A DNA stretch of 64,000 nucleotides. Origin: Auanema rhodensis (taxonomy: Eukaryota; Nematoda; Chromadorea; Rhabditida; Rhabditidae). The DNA lies in contig OZ059894.1 in the NCBI GenBank assembly GCA_964057225.1, forward strand, positions 15,220,476 through 15,284,475. Direction: 5' to 3'. The stretch's first letter is position 1, and the number at the start of each line of letters is the position of its first letter. A program made the position numbers and the translations under genes. The notes below the pieces were generated by a model, which was not told where the DNA came from, made no database searches, and saw nothing but the letters and a program-made list of their open reading frames with translations. This document shows positions 62,018 to 64,000 of this stretch, piece by piece.

Positions 62018-64000
62018 ATTGCTCAGAATATGTTTAACTGTTGATACTGTTCACAAAACAAAAATCAAAATTGAAGCACTGACAGCTGAATATTTGAGAA
62101 AAGCAGTAATATAGAAGTTAGCTGCTTATCAAATTGATAGAATAGTTAACAAATCTCCTTTAGTCCGTGTAGATGAACATCTAAATATATGTATAGTTCA
62201 ATTACATAATAAGGCCACAAAATGAGAAAACAAAAAAGACAAAAATGTATTTATTCTTAGATCAATTGATAGCAACTATTGAGATCAATTGAGATACTAG
62301 GTAATATGATGATGATGACGTAGTTACATAAAATCTCCTGGAGCTATATATGAAGAAGGAAATATCACAGAATTATTTAGGAAAGCAAAGAAGCTTTTTG
62401 TGAATAAAAATATGAAATAGATTTATTGTATAGCTAGTATTTGATATTGAGATTAATGGAGATTTGAAACAAGAAAGAAAAGGTGGAATAAAAAGGAATT
62501 GTAATTAGTAATAGCAGTAAAAGATCATTAATATCACTGAATAAATCGGTATACGTCAAATATGTGAAGATGCAAGTATATCAGGTGAGACGAAAGCTGT
62601 TCAGAGAGAATAAAAGAAAGTAGATAAAGAAAACAAGTGTGTGCAGAGAACGAAAGAAGGTGGTCTCGAAGTAAAGAAAAGTAAAAGAGAGAGAGAGAGA
62701 GATATGGAGAAACATAAAGGAGGAGAAAAAGGGAGAGATTGAAGAAATGAAACATATGCCGAAGAAATAAAATATAAAATGCATAAGAGAACAGGCAAAC
62801 GAAAGAGAAGTGTCATGGGGTGGAGCTTTATAGACAGAATGCCAGAGCATACCATGAGAAACTAAAGCTCAATAGCTGCATACCGCCAGTTCTAATTGGC
62901 ACCTGGTATCTTTCGTGAATTTATCTCTGCATCTACTTTACTTAATCATTTTTTAGTATAAGGTTGAGTTACTTAATAGATCCAACACGGAAGATAACAA
63001 GAGATCTAATAATGGTTTTACATTTGCCTAAGTTCACGTAAGAAATTATATGAAAATATGAATTGACGTGAAAAATAAATATAATATGCAAATGAAGCTA
63101 ATAACTCATTTAAACGATAGAACAGGGCATAACACGGTTGAAAATTGATTTTTCTTTTAATGTTGACTGTTAATTTGTATAGTTTTAATAATTTAGTACA
63201 GAATAAAGCAATGAGCTAAAAAAGAAATAATAGTAAAGAAAATATAATGATTATTGTTATTATAAAGAAGAAAAAATAAAACGCCTCTGGGAAACAATTT
63301 GTAAACGTTTTTGAATGAAAAAGGGAAATAACAAGAAAAACAAACAAAAATAGAATTACTTCTTAATTCTCTTGACTGTCACAGCACAATGAACAGCATC
63401 TCATTTATTTTCTAAATTCGAGCTTTACGTAGATACATACAAGTGTGTATGTACATATATAGTATATGGCATGTATACACATACATGTGCAAGTATTAAC
63501 TTGTGTTTTTGTTTGGAATAAATTACATACTATATACTATTATAACTTATATTATAACTTAACTATACATACACACGTACATGTATATCCATATTTGAAC
63601 TTTTTCTTTCTTTTTCTTTTTATAAAAATTTATGGTTGAAGGAATCATTATTTGTATTTTAAAATAAAAATTTTCGTCTATTCATTAGCTAGATAAATGC
63701 ACAAATGCGTGTGAATTTTTGAATAAAATACCCGTATATATCAAAGAGAATAAAGAAAAAAGGCGAAAATTAAAAGACAGAAATAGATGATATAAGCGAT
63801 AGTATGTAGCTCATGAATTTAAAAAAAATTATTGTATATATATATATATATATATATAATTAGTTTAGAGAAGCAATTTTCTCAATTCTAAATAGATATT
63901 GCTGCGTCAATGTAGGTGGCAGCTTTAGTCAAGTTTGCTAGCATTGTTGTTATCAAATGAGACTTTACAAGTTGAATAGCAAAAATGGATAATTTTTCTG
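62018..64000. other. Upstream region of gpa-3
   Basis: About 2 kb to the window edge with no gene. It has a GA-rich tract (62681-62701), (TA)n at 63835-63858 and A-rich runs. Likely 5' leader or promoter of gpa-3; the window end may cut into further upstream sequence. Confidence 0.5.

Noticed and set aside
62534-62855. Overlapping minus-strand ORFs rich in Ser/Leu/Phe
   Set aside because: Low-complexity GA/CT tract in the gpa-3 upstream region.
1-64000. CRISPR arrays, rRNA genes or bacterial operons
   Set aside because: None seen; spliced genes throughout show nuclear animal DNA.

Overview
This window is nuclear DNA of a nematode, probably a rhabditid-type (Caenorhabditis-like) worm. The evidence is the AT-rich background, genes built from many short exons separated by introns of about 42-55 nt with TTTCAG-type acceptors, candidate spliced-leader acceptors directly in front of start codons, and nematode gene families (a gpa-3 G-alpha, an NRF-6-type acyltransferase, small Cys-rich surface proteins, chemoreceptor-like 7TM proteins). 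All exon chains below were assembled by eye from splice signals, reading phase and family similarity. Coordinates run from start codon to stop codon.

Left part (1-31 kb). A chromatin-remodelling gene (swsn-1) and a replication gene (sld-5) sit head to tail with operon-like spacing, and a small antisense ORF lies in the last swsn-1 intron. A largely gene-free stretch of about 7 kb follows, then a GPI-type Ly6-like protein, a calcineurin-like phosphoesterase of the MPPED family and a small single-pass membrane protein. After a second gene-poor stretch of about 6.5 kb come a secreted proline-rich protein and a MATH-MATH-BTB gene. One intron of the BTB gene holds decayed pieces of two unrelated DNA transposons (Merlin-like and mariner-like).

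Middle (31-46 kb). This part is densely packed: a multipass membrane protein with a weak RND/sterol-sensing-domain look, a small intracellular protein and a secreted protein in divergent orientation, a complete 20-exon NRF/acyltransferase-3 membrane protein, a multi-repeat Cys-rich GPI-type protein and a tail-anchored protein.

Right part (46-64 kb). A probable pseudogene with two in-frame stops, two related orphan 7TM receptors on opposite strands, a secreted metallo-beta-lactamase-fold protein that has lost its metal-binding HxHxDH motif, a small secreted Gln/Tyr/Pro-rich protein, and gpa-3, the sensory G-alpha subunit. The chemoreceptor-like genes, gpa-3 and the secreted or surface proteins suggest a neighbourhood rich in sensory and extracellular functions. 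The genes are otherwise independent, apart from the swsn-1/sld-5 pair.
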